Positions 1 to 6,162 of a DNA stretch of 11,419 nucleotides are shown one piece after another. The stretch is taken from positions 1-11,419 of the forward strand of contig JAPPBZ010000255.1 of assembly GCA_026702635.1 (NCBI GenBank). The letters are read 5' to 3'. Positions within the stretch are counted from its first letter, which is position 1. Every line of letters starts with the position of its first letter. Below the pieces are notes generated by a model. That model did not search any database, was not told where the DNA came from, and saw only the letters and a list, made by a program, of their open reading frames with translations. The position numbers were made by a program, and so were the translations under genes. This stretch comes from Bacteroidota bacterium. Lineage in GTDB: Bacteria; Bacteroidota; Rhodothermia; Rhodothermales; Bin80.

Positions 1-310
1 TTTCGTTGATGGTCAGTTTAGTACCGACGGTTGCAACGGGAACCCGTTGATTCGCAGCAACATTGGGAGCACCACAGACAATTTGTTTGGTTTCACCATC
101 TCCAAGATCAACATTACAAAGCCTCAGGCGATCCGCTTCTGGGTGGGAGCGGACGGATACCACATGTCCGACAATGATACCATCCAGAGAGAGGTCACTT
201 TGTTCTATATGTTCAACCTCCAGCCCGGACATGGTCAGGGAGTCTGCAAGCTCTCCGGGGGGTAATCCGTGATCTACGTATTCAGACAGCCAGTTATATG
301 AGATCTTCAT
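1..310 (-). CDS. pheT: Phenylalanyl-tRNA synthetase beta subunit, N-terminal fragment
   Basis: Beta subunit of the alpha2-beta2 cytoplasmic enzyme that charges tRNA-Phe. Only the first 103 codons are in the window; the rest lies beyond the left edge. Translation from the ATG at 310 begins MKISYNWLSEYVDHGLPP, the typical PheT opening. It continues through MSGLEVEHIE, VGHVVSVRSHPEADRLRLC, IVCGAPNVAANQRVPVATVG and TKLTINE, which is the start of the EMAP-II/OB-fold tRNA-binding domain found near the N terminus of bacterial PheT. The start ATG overlaps the pheS stop (ATGA, 3 shared bases), so translation is probably coupled and yields the two subunits in equal amounts. The start is clear from both homology and the overlap. 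No internal stop or frameshift is visible in the part present. Confidence 0.97.
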   Translation of the reverse strand, partial: MKISYNWLSEYVDHGLPPGELADSLTMSGLEVEHIEQSDLSLDGIIVGHVVSVRSHPEADRLRLCNVDLGDGETKQIVCGAPNVAANQRVPVATVGTKLTINE

Positions 311-1353
311 CCTGGAATTCCCTGAAACTGTGCTAGGAAGCGCACGTCATTTTCATAAAAGAGTCGTATGTCCTTGATATCGTAGTGAAGCATGGCGGGA
401 CGTTCAACTCCCATGCCAAAGGCATATCCAGTGTAACGCTCAGGGTCAATCCCCACAGCTTTCAAGACATTGGGGTGCACCATGCCACTGCCAAGGATTT
501 CCATCCAGCGGCCTCCGTCCGGGTGGTCGGAGAGGTCCCACCAGATATCTAGTTCGGCGCTGGGTTCAGTGAATGGGAAAAAGCTGGAGCGATAGCGTAG
601 TTTCACGTCTTCGCCAAAGAATGCACGGGCAAACCGGTAAAGTGTGTCCTTCAGGTCTGCCATTGTGATCCCCTCGTCAACGACCAACCCTTCGACCTGA
701 TGAAAAAGGCAATAGGACTTATACGTAATCGTTTCGTTGCGATAGACCCGGCCCGGAGCAATCAGTCGAAATGGAGGCTCTCCGGCCATCATCGTACGGA
801 TCTGTACAGGCGAAGTATGGGTCCGCATCATGATCCGAGGTTGATCGGGGCTCTGTTCATCAATGAAGAGCGTGTCCTGCATGTCTCTCGCTGGATGATC
901 CTTGGGAAAATTCAGCGCGGTGAAATTATGCCAGTCGTCTTCCATTTCAGGGCCTTCTGCAATGGTAAACCCCATACGATGGAAGATGTCCGTGATTTTC
1001 GACAAGGCAAGCGTGATGGGATGTCGGGATCCCGGCCATTGATTCCGCCGGCCAGGAAGTGTAAGATCGATTTCGGAGAGACTAATCGGATCTACGGGGG
1101 GATTTTGATTGGCGGAGTCAAGTGTAGTTTGTGCTTCTTTCCGCAGTGCGTTCAAAAGCTGTCCTGCAAAGCGGCGATCCTCTTTTGGTAAATGCGGAAT
1201 TTCTTTAAAGAGATGGGTAATCAACCCACGCTTTTGCCCAAGGAAACGGATCCGGAATGCCTCTCTGTCTGAAGCCGTCGTAAGCTTGGCGCTGCAGATC
1301 TCCTCCGTTATGTTTGCAGCAGTTGTTTTGAGCTTTTCTAAACTTGTATTCAT
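307..1353 (-). CDS. pheS: Phenylalanyl-tRNA synthetase alpha subunit
   Basis: Catalytic subunit of phenylalanyl-tRNA synthetase (class II): Phe + ATP + tRNA-Phe gives Phe-tRNA, AMP and PPi. It has 348 residues from the ATG at 1353, close to the family's usual 330-350. Residues 1-85 form the charged helical N-terminal arm that binds tRNA. The catalytic core follows, with RTHTSPVQ (177-184), the motif 2 region YRNETITYKSYCLFHQVEG (204-222), RSSFFPFTEPSAELD (255-269) and motif 3 GMGVERPAMLHYDI (313-326). The RNE...FHQVEG form is the one I associate with Bacteroidota. The frame stays open for 11 more codons upstream, but those lie in the poly-U tract of a terminator and do not resemble PheS, so I chose the internal ATG. 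No clear Shine-Dalgarno precedes this ATG. A short ORF ends one base before it, which may allow re-initiation. Confidence 0.97.
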   Translation of the reverse strand: MNTSLEKLKTTAANITEEICSAKLTTASDREAFRIRFLGQKRGLITHLFKEIPHLPKEDRRFAGQLLNALRKEAQTTLDSANQNPPVDPISLSEIDLTLPGRRNQWPGSRHPITLALSKITDIFHRMGFTIAEGPEMEDDWHNFTALNFPKDHPARDMQDTLFIDEQSPDQPRIMMRTHTSPVQIRTMMAGEPPFRLIAPGRVYRNETITYKSYCLFHQVEGLVVDEGITMADLKDTLYRFARAFFGEDVKLRYRSSFFPFTEPSAELDIWWDLSDHPDGGRWMEILGSGMVHPNVLKAVGIDPERYTGYAFGMGVERPAMLHYDIKDIRLFYENDVRFLAQFQGIPG

Positions 1354-1354
1354 T

Positions 1355-1420
1355 TTACTGCAAAAAAAAACCCGCCAGACCTGCATTCACAGGGGCGGGA
1401 ATGTGCTCACCTTCATACAT
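1355..1420 (-). CDS. Putative 21-codon leader ORF upstream of pheS
   Basis: A short ORF opens at the ATG at 1420, preceded by TAGGGG with a 4-base gap, an acceptable ribosome binding site. It encodes 21 residues beginning MYEGEHIPAPVNAG and ending LAGFFLQ. The stop TAA is separated from the pheS ATG by one A. The ORF runs through the whole terminator hairpin and its T-tract, and the two Phe codons are made by that T-tract. E. coli has a Phe-rich leader peptide (pheM) at the same place in the same operon. This ORF is much poorer in Phe, so a shared mechanism is inference. It may be a chance reading frame; conservation in relatives would decide. Confidence 0.3.
   Translation of the reverse strand: MYEGEHIPAPVNAGLAGFFLQ
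1362..1399 (-). terminator. Intrinsic terminator / possible attenuator between rplT and pheS
   Basis: Read on the minus strand, a 5' arm CCCGCCCCTG (1399-1390), a 6-base loop (1389-1384) and a 3' arm CAGG, bulge TCT, GGCGGG (1383-1371) are followed by nine T (1370-1362). This is a strong Rho-independent terminator of 10 base pairs with one bulge. It sits 63 bases past the rplT stop and only 8 bases before the pheS ATG. Complete termination would silence pheS unless pheS had a promoter inside the hairpin, so partial read-through or regulated attenuation is more likely. Confidence 0.85.
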
Positions 1421-1430
1421 TCGGCCCCTA
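1390..1430 (-). promoter_or_regulatory. Candidate antiterminator stem in the pheS leader
   Basis: On the minus strand TAGGGGC (1430-1424) can pair with GCCCCTG (1396-1390) through seven pairs, one of them a T-G wobble. The second element is part of the terminator's 5' arm, so the two structures exclude each other. The first element also contains the only ribosome-binding-like sequence for the short leader ORF. This is a structural reading by eye, with no folding energy calculated. Confidence 0.35.
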
Positions 1431-1461
1431 GCCAGGTAAGGTACCGATAAAGAAAAATGCG

Positions 1462-1830
1462 TCAGGCAGGTATTGCATCATCCGCTTGATGAGCTTCCTG
1501 CACAACGCGTGCAAAGGCTGCAGGCTCGTTCATGGCCAGATCAGCAAGAACCTTTCGATTCAGGGCAATTTCCTGCTTACGAAGTGCACCGGATAGGCGC
1601 GAGTAGGTTGTACCGTGGAGGCGCGCGGCTGCATTAATACGAGCGATCCATAGTCGCCTGAACTGCTGCTTACGCTTACGGCGATCCCTGTAGGAATACT
1701 CCAGTCCTTTATCAACCGCATGTTTTGCTACGGTATATACTTTACTTCGACTCCCCCAGTATCCCTTGGCCATACCAAGGACTTTTTTCCTTCGCTGGCG
1801 GGAGGCGACCCTATTACGTGCGCGTGGCAT
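1462..1830 (-). CDS. rplT: 50S ribosomal protein bL20
   Basis: Structural and assembly protein of the large ribosomal subunit that binds 23S rRNA early in assembly. It has 122 residues, slightly longer than the usual 115-120. The opening MPRARNRVASRQRRKKVLGM and the conserved stretches GYWGSRSKVYTVAKHAV, YRDRRKRKQQFRRLWIARIN and AAARLHGTTYSRL are diagnostic. The short C-terminal extension is acidic and alanine-rich (EAHQADDAIPA). The gene starts 21 bases after the rpmI stop and is surely co-transcribed with it. In E. coli and Bacillus, L20 represses its own operon by binding the mRNA; a similar loop is possible here but no binding site is proven. There is no strong Shine-Dalgarno before the ATG. 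Confidence 0.98.
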   Translation of the reverse strand: MPRARNRVASRQRRKKVLGMAKGYWGSRSKVYTVAKHAVDKGLEYSYRDRRKRKQQFRRLWIARINAAARLHGTTYSRLSGALRKQEIALNRKVLADLAMNEPAAFARVVQEAHQADDAIPA

Positions 1831-1851
1831 AATTCAAGAATGTTTCGATCA

Positions 1852-2049
1852 CTAGGAGGATCCTAACAGGCGATTGATACGCGGTTCATCACTTTTATCG
1901 ATCAACGTCTTTTTCCCTAGCTCCCGTTTACGCTTACGGCTCTTTTTGGTCAGGATATGACTCTTGTACGCATGCGCACGCTTCAGTCGCCCAGAGGCCG
2001 TGCGGGAAAACCGTTTTTTTGCACCGCTGTTGGATTTAGTCTTCGGCAT
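1852..2049 (-). CDS. rpmI: 50S ribosomal protein bL35
   Basis: Small basic protein of the large ribosomal subunit. It has 65 residues, the family's usual length, beginning MPKTKSNSGAKKRFSRTASG and continuing with LKRAHAYKSHILTKKS and KRKRELGKKTLID. The frame stays open for 11 codons upstream, but those residues (MVHVGSDYFGT) do not belong to the family and the standard MPKTK start is clear. It lies 55 bases after the infC stop and 21 bases before rplT, the usual middle place in the infC-rpmI-rplT operon. Only a weak GGAA-like sequence precedes the start. Confidence 0.97.
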   Translation of the reverse strand: MPKTKSNSGAKKRFSRTASGRLKRAHAYKSHILTKKSRKRKRELGKKTLIDKSDEPRINRLLGSS

Positions 2050-2104
2050 CGTTCCGAAATAATCAGAACCCACGTGAACCACAGGAATGAGACTAGGTTC
2101 CCAG

Positions 2105-2623
2105 TTACTTTGGTTTTAATGGAGTCAGTATCGCAGTCATGCGTCGGCCCTCCATTCTGGGTTCCTGATCCAGCTTGGAAACCTCCTTCAGAGCATCAAC
2201 GAGCCGTGCAAGGATGAGCATTCCCTGCTCCTTATAGATGATGTCACGGCCCCTGAATTGGACATAGGCACGCACTTTATGACCATCCATAAGAAATTCC
2301 CGGGCATGCTTCGCCTTGAACTCAAAGTCATGAGTGTCTGTGCGAGGGCGAAATCGGATTTCTTTGAGTTGTGTCTGATGTTGTTTTTTGCGGGCATCGC
2401 GCTCCTTTTTATTTTTCTCATAGAGAAACTTCCCATAATCCATAATCTTACAGACAGGGGGGTCGGCATTAGGTGCGATTTCAACGAGATCCAGAGCCTG
2501 CTCCTGCGCCATTTCCATGGCTTTCTCAAGCGAGTACACGCCATGTTTTCCCTGTGGATCAACAACTCGTACTATGTTTGCATCAATGGCATCATTAATG
2601 CGTGTTTGTATATTTTTTGCGAT
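2105..2623 (-). CDS. infC: Translation initiation factor IF-3 with a non-canonical start
   Basis: IF3 binds the 30S subunit, keeps it apart from 50S and checks start-codon and initiator-tRNA pairing. The first conventional start in frame (GTG at 2539) would delete the beginning of the N-terminal domain. Upstream the same frame encodes the conserved TRINDAIDANIVRVVDPQG, so the real start lies further up. An in-frame TGA at 2659-2657 limits the search, and no ATG, GTG or TTG occurs between them. The best fit is ATC at 2623, giving MAKNIQTRIND and 172 residues, a normal IF3 length. ATC at 2626 or ATA at 2635 remain possible. Other family marks are LDLVEIAPNADPPVCKIMDYGKF (linker and IF3 signature) and the C-terminal domain EIRFRPRTDTHD to MEGRRMTAIL. 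IF3 discriminates against non-AUG starts, so such a start fits autoregulation, as known for AUU in E. coli infC. Confidence 0.9.
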   Translation of the reverse strand: MAKNIQTRINDAIDANIVRVVDPQGKHGVYSLEKAMEMAQEQALDLVEIAPNADPPVCKIMDYGKFLYEKNKKERDARKKQHQTQLKEIRFRPRTDTHDFEFKAKHAREFLMDGHKVRAYVQFRGRDIIYKEQGMLILARLVDALKEVSKLDQEPRMEGRRMTAILTPLKPK

Positions 2624-2679
2624 GATAGTAAGTATTTGATTCGAAGAACAAAGAAATCAGAACATACAGATCTGATCGG

Positions 2680-2753
2680 TGGGTCCTAATGGATTCGAAC
2701 CATCGACCTCTACGATGTCAACGTAGCGCTCTAACCAACTGAGCTAAGGACCC
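2680..2753 (-). tRNA. tRNA-Val (anticodon GAC)
   Basis: The minus strand folds into a full cloverleaf of 74 bases. The acceptor stem is GGGTCCT/AGGACCC with no mismatch and discriminator A. The D stem is GCTC/GAGC, the anticodon stem CTACG/CGTAG with loop TTGACAT, and the T arm GATGG-TTCGAAT-CCATT with one G-T pair. The anticodon GAC reads GUC and GUU (valine). The bases after the discriminator are CCG, so the 3' CCA is not fully encoded and must be added by the CCA-adding enzyme. The tRNA lies 56 bases upstream of the infC start on the same strand, so the two may share a transcript. Confidence 0.97.
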
Positions 2754-2794
2754 GTGATAGATTCCCCAAGGTACGGGTTTTTGCGGATTCGCTT

Positions 2795-2826
2795 GTCCTG
2801 GAAGAGTTCAAATTAATCTCCAGGAC
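2795..2826. repeat. Inverted repeat downstream of the DUF5683-like gene
   Basis: GTCCTGGA (2795-2802) and TCCAGGAC (2819-2826) form a perfect 8-base-pair stem around 16 bases. The inner GAG/CTC can extend it with one bulged base. It lies 14 bases past the stop of the minus-strand gene at 2840 and 41 bases before the tRNA. There is no T-tract on either strand, so it is not a standard intrinsic terminator. It could stabilise the 3' end of the mRNA or mark where the tRNA precursor is processed. Confidence 0.45.
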
Positions 2827-2839
2827 GAGTACACATAAA

Positions 2840-3499
2840 CTACATGGTAAACGCAACTTGGACGGTGGGACCGGGAATGACGGCGATCTGCAGGCTACTT
2901 TCACGCTTGCGCCGGGCCGCAAGCAGAGCGGATACACTGGAGACCACACGGTTGGCTACGAGTGCGGCGATAATTCCTCCTCTTTGCTGTGCCCACGACT
3001 CGGAGCTTCTTCGGAGGTCTCGATATCGCTGGAGATCCTGTATGTTTTGCCATGTCCAGTGGAACGCCGGATCATCTACATAATTGACCAAGTCAACGCG
3101 CCGGTTTCGCAGCTGGGCTTCACGATATTCATCAGACGAAAGATGATTCCCGATGGTGATATAAAACCGACGATCTTTGCCTGCATTCGTAATACCGGCA
3201 TAGGATGCAGCCCATGTTTGATAACTTTCAACCAGGTGTCTGCGCTGCCATTCACTTGTGACCAGGCCTGCTACAAGAATCGCATCTGCAATGGTATAGA
3301 GTGCTGCCCGTCGAGTCCACCTGCCCCCATTGGCATATTTATGTCCGAGCCCCGGCAGAACGATGCTGTATGCGGCAGCTTTTGCGGGTTTTAAGGGAAC
3401 TTGGGCAGCAGCCTCAGTTCCAGCCAGTGATCCAAGCACCATCAGCGCCAGGAAAAGCGAATACCGACAGAGAGGAGGCAGGGACTGCAGATGTGCCAT
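2840..3499 (-). CDS. DUF5683-like envelope protein
   Basis: A 219-residue protein of unknown function. Residues 1-33 look like a signal peptide (hydrophobic stretch YSLFLALMVLGSLAG, then an Ala-rich cleavage region ending AAAQ). Next comes SIVLPGLGHKYANGGRWTRR (45-64), which resembles the LPGLGQxYNG motif of DUF5683-type proteins common in Bacteroidota. A hydrophobic helix follows at about 66-81. The middle part (82-170) is charged and polar with several Tyr and Trp, a second weakly hydrophobic stretch lies at 175-194, and the end is a strand-like tail (LQIAVIPGPTVQVAFTM). The gene starts 157 bases after the TonB-dependent receptor stop on the same strand. A weak promoter-like pair (TTGGAT, 15 bases, TACAAT at 3579-3553) occurs in that gap. 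No good Shine-Dalgarno is seen. The family match is from memory of the motif; the function is unknown. Confidence 0.75.
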   Translation of the reverse strand: MAHLQSLPPLCRYSLFLALMVLGSLAGTEAAAQVPLKPAKAAAYSIVLPGLGHKYANGGRWTRRAALYTIADAILVAGLVTSEWQRRHLVESYQTWAASYAGITNAGKDRRFYITIGNHLSSDEYREAQLRNRRVDLVNYVDDPAFHWTWQNIQDLQRYRDLRRSSESWAQQRGGIIAALVANRVVSSVSALLAARRKRESSLQIAVIPGPTVQVAFTM

Positions 3500-3656
3500 T
3501 AGAGAGGCGCAAAAGGTTTTGTTACGTCTGGTCAGAATACTTCAACAGATCAATTGTAGGCGTGTGATACAAAATCCAATGTATTGGGTTGCCATTGAGG
3601 TGAATCTCGGTCGGAGACGGCGGTCAGGCTTACCGGTTGGCGAAGGGAATGGTTAT

Positions 3657-6080
3657 TCAAAATGATGTACGCAGTCGTAGATTGATGGTACGCGGGGTCA
3701 GGCGTGTCGGAATACGCTGCCAGATGCCGGTTGCATCTGGCAGCCAGGAGTAGGCAACGGTGTTGATGATGTCAAATATGTTCAGCATCTCGGCGGTAAT
3801 TTCCAACTGCAAAGGTCTTGGGCGGTTACTCAAGGTGATAATCTTTGTGGTCCCAAAGTCAATTCGCCGGAATTCGGGGTATCTGGCGGAGTGCCTGTTT
3901 CCTGGAATTTGGGTGACAACGCTTCCAATACGTTCACCTGGGATTGGAGGAGTATATGTGAGGCCACTCCCGAACAGAATACGCATATGCAGCTTCCAGG
4001 TGGGGTCCATTGGGATGTAGTCCTGCACAAACAGAGCGACGGTATGGCGCTGGTCTGTAGGTCTGGGCCGTAGGCCAGCATTCAGATGTGTGGTATATTG
4101 CGGAAGAAATCGCTCACGTGCAACCATGAAGCTGTAATTGATCCAGCTTTCCATGCCGGGCACAAATTCTCCTCTGGCCTGAAGATCCAGGCCGTACACA
4201 TGACCGCTTGCGTCGTTGAGCCCGCTGTAGTTAATTCTCACATTTTCCAGGGAGTAACTGATCAGGTTTGCCAGTTTCTTATAGTAGGCTTCGCCGCGCA
4301 GGTAGAGCCTCCTTTGTGGCACAAAGAGTTCTGCGCCACCGGTTATTTGTACGGAGCGCTGTGAGCGAAGGGAACGGTTCAGAGACTGGGCAAGCGGCAC
4401 ATCTGCTCCCGGAGTGCCACGCAGCTCGCGGTACGTAGGCTGCTGATAGTAAATACCCACCGATGCAGTGAGGGTTAGTTCTTTCGATGCTTCATAACGC
4501 AGGCTTGCTCGGGGTGAAAAAGTCCATTCTTGATTAAACTCATACCAATCTGTCCGGATACCTGCGTTCAGGAGGGTCACCTCATTGACGCTGTAGGAAT
4601 CTTCGACATGCAGGCTAATCTGCGAAGTATTGAGCGTTGTGGTTCCCTTGAGGCTGTCTACAACAATCCGAACGGGTTCCATCTCAAGGTCTTTCCCCAG
4701 GACAATGGATTCTTCCATGAGTCTGTCATCAAAGGCGAATCGTTTTAGATGCCAGCCAGACTCAATCACATGCCGGCTACTAGTCCAGTGGTAGAGGCCC
4801 CGGCCTGCCAGTGTGGTTACGGTGATTGTGTTATTTGCCGAATCTTCCTGACGCGCTAGGCCCCGCGGAATTTCCAGACGGTCAGCATTGCTGTCAGTAA
4901 CGATATCATACAGGACGGCATTTCCTTCAAGTACGTAGGATTCCCGCTCCTGAGTCGCGTACAGGCTTACATCGTGCTGAAGTGTCCATCTTGTACCCAC
5001 TCGGTTTTTCATGCGCAGTCCGGCAAGACCGGTTTGATATCCATCTACTTCTTCACTGTCGCTGGAATAAGAAAGCCAGACGGATCGAATATCTGAGGAG
5101 CCGCCGTCTGCAGACACCGTTCCGTAAAATGTCCGCCGTCCGCGCGGATCCAGCCGGAATTCATGATCTGCATAAAGTCCAACAAATTCAAGTTCATGAC
5201 GGGGAGTCAGGCGGTAGGTAAGTCGTGTCTGAATGTCCTGGTAATCAGGTTGGTAGTTGCCTTTCAATTCCTGGGTTGAGAAAAAACGTCGAGCTCTGGC
5301 TTTGCGAAGTCCAATTTGCCAGGAGAATGATTCTCTGGTTGCTGCGGCTGTTGCAGTGCCATCAAGTAGGGACAGGGTTGCACTGGTTGTAAAATTTGTT
5401 GATGGAGCGTATTCAATGTCCAATGCAGAAGAGATCTTGCCTCCATACTTTGTAGGGAACCCTCCAGTATAGAGGGTAATGCGGCGTGCCAATTCCGGAT
5501 TAAAGAGTCCCAGCCCTTCCTGCTCACCTTGTCTCGGGCGAAACGGCATATGAATTTCGAAGCCGTTGAGGAAGATCAGATTCTCGTTGAATCCTCCTCC
5601 GCGTACAGAGTATTGATTAGAGAGCTCATTGTTGGCAGACACACCGGGTAGCACCAGGAGTGCCTGAAATCCTTTGAAGGGAGACGGCATCCGGCGCACC
5701 TGCTCCGGTGCAATCTGTTGCACACCGGCGCCAAGTATAGTTTCGTCCTCTACCACGAGCTCCTCGCCTTCAAAGATCGTGGGGACGAGCTGAACATTCA
5801 GAGTCGTAATGGAGCGCGATGATACGACTACAGAATCAAGGCGACTGGCAAACCCCACATACGAAAATCGCAAGGCATATCTCCCCGTAGGAAGCTGTAG
5901 GGTATAGCTTCCAGAGTCATTTGAGGCCGTACCGAAATTTGTGTCGTTGACCAGGACACTCACTCCTGGAAGCGCCAGACCGTTCCCGGATTCAGTGACC
6001 GTGCCCTGAACCGTTCCCCAAGACTGTGCAGCCACCTGCGCGGTAAAAAGCAGTGGAATAAAAAAAGCAACGCGGTACAT
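3657..6080 (-). CDS. TonB-dependent outer-membrane receptor with carboxypeptidase-regulatory-like domain
   Basis: An 807-residue outer-membrane receptor, expected to import a substrate using TonB-ExbBD energy. Residues 1-19 form a signal peptide ending VAAQ. Residues 23-100 form a carboxypeptidase-regulatory-like beta-sandwich (TVQGTVTESGNGLALPGVSV, then GSYTLQLPTGRYALRFSYVG) as in Bacteroidota SusC and related receptors. The plug follows at about 105-225, with LLVLPGVSANNELSNQYSVR, GGGFNENLIFLNGFEI and TLYTGGFPTKYGGKISS. The remainder is beta-barrel, with many alternating aromatic strands and a final Phe after NLRLRTS, the usual barrel-assembly signal. At 807 residues it is shorter than SusC proteins (about 1000) and closer to siderophore or vitamin receptors. 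No SusD-like partner is present, so a glycan-uptake role is not supported and the substrate is unknown. The start lies 82 bases after the aldo/keto reductase stop, with a small hairpin just before the ATG. Confidence 0.93.
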   Translation of the reverse strand: MYRVAFFIPLLFTAQVAAQSWGTVQGTVTESGNGLALPGVSVLVNDTNFGTASNDSGSYTLQLPTGRYALRFSYVGFASRLDSVVVSSRSITTLNVQLVPTIFEGEELVVEDETILGAGVQQIAPEQVRRMPSPFKGFQALLVLPGVSANNELSNQYSVRGGGFNENLIFLNGFEIHMPFRPRQGEQEGLGLFNPELARRITLYTGGFPTKYGGKISSALDIEYAPSTNFTTSATLSLLDGTATAAATRESFSWQIGLRKARARRFFSTQELKGNYQPDYQDIQTRLTYRLTPRHELEFVGLYADHEFRLDPRGRRTFYGTVSADGGSSDIRSVWLSYSSDSEEVDGYQTGLAGLRMKNRVGTRWTLQHDVSLYATQERESYVLEGNAVLYDIVTDSNADRLEIPRGLARQEDSANNTITVTTLAGRGLYHWTSSRHVIESGWHLKRFAFDDRLMEESIVLGKDLEMEPVRIVVDSLKGTTTLNTSQISLHVEDSYSVNEVTLLNAGIRTDWYEFNQEWTFSPRASLRYEASKELTLTASVGIYYQQPTYRELRGTPGADVPLAQSLNRSLRSQRSVQITGGAELFVPQRRLYLRGEAYYKKLANLISYSLENVRINYSGLNDASGHVYGLDLQARGEFVPGMESWINYSFMVARERFLPQYTTHLNAGLRPRPTDQRHTVALFVQDYIPMDPTWKLHMRILFGSGLTYTPPIPGERIGSVVTQIPGNRHSARYPEFRRIDFGTTKIITLSNRPRPLQLEITAEMLNIFDIINTVAYSWLPDATGIWQRIPTRLTPRTINLRLRTSF

Positions 6081-6085
6081 AAGAT

Positions 6086-6101
6086 GCCACGCGTATGTGG
6101 C
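6086..6101. repeat. Small hairpin just upstream of the TonB-dependent receptor start
   Basis: On the minus strand GCCAC and GTGGC enclose ATACGC, ending 5 bases before the receptor ATG, where a ribosome would bind. A stem of 5 pairs is modest and may be chance, but its position could affect translation of the receptor. Confidence 0.3.
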
Positions 6102-6162
6102 GGTCAGATGCAGTAATTTGGCGGGGTAGCAATTGGCAGATCGAAGGCAGTCGGTTCAGAGG

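Noticed and set aside
700..1191. 163-codon plus-strand open frame over pheS
   Set aside because: It lies wholly inside pheS on the other strand, and its product resembles no protein family; pheS is certain.
2731..2949. 72-codon minus-strand open frame spanning part of the tRNA
   Set aside because: It overlaps the tRNA-Val gene and the end of the DUF5683-like gene in another frame; no protein-like features.
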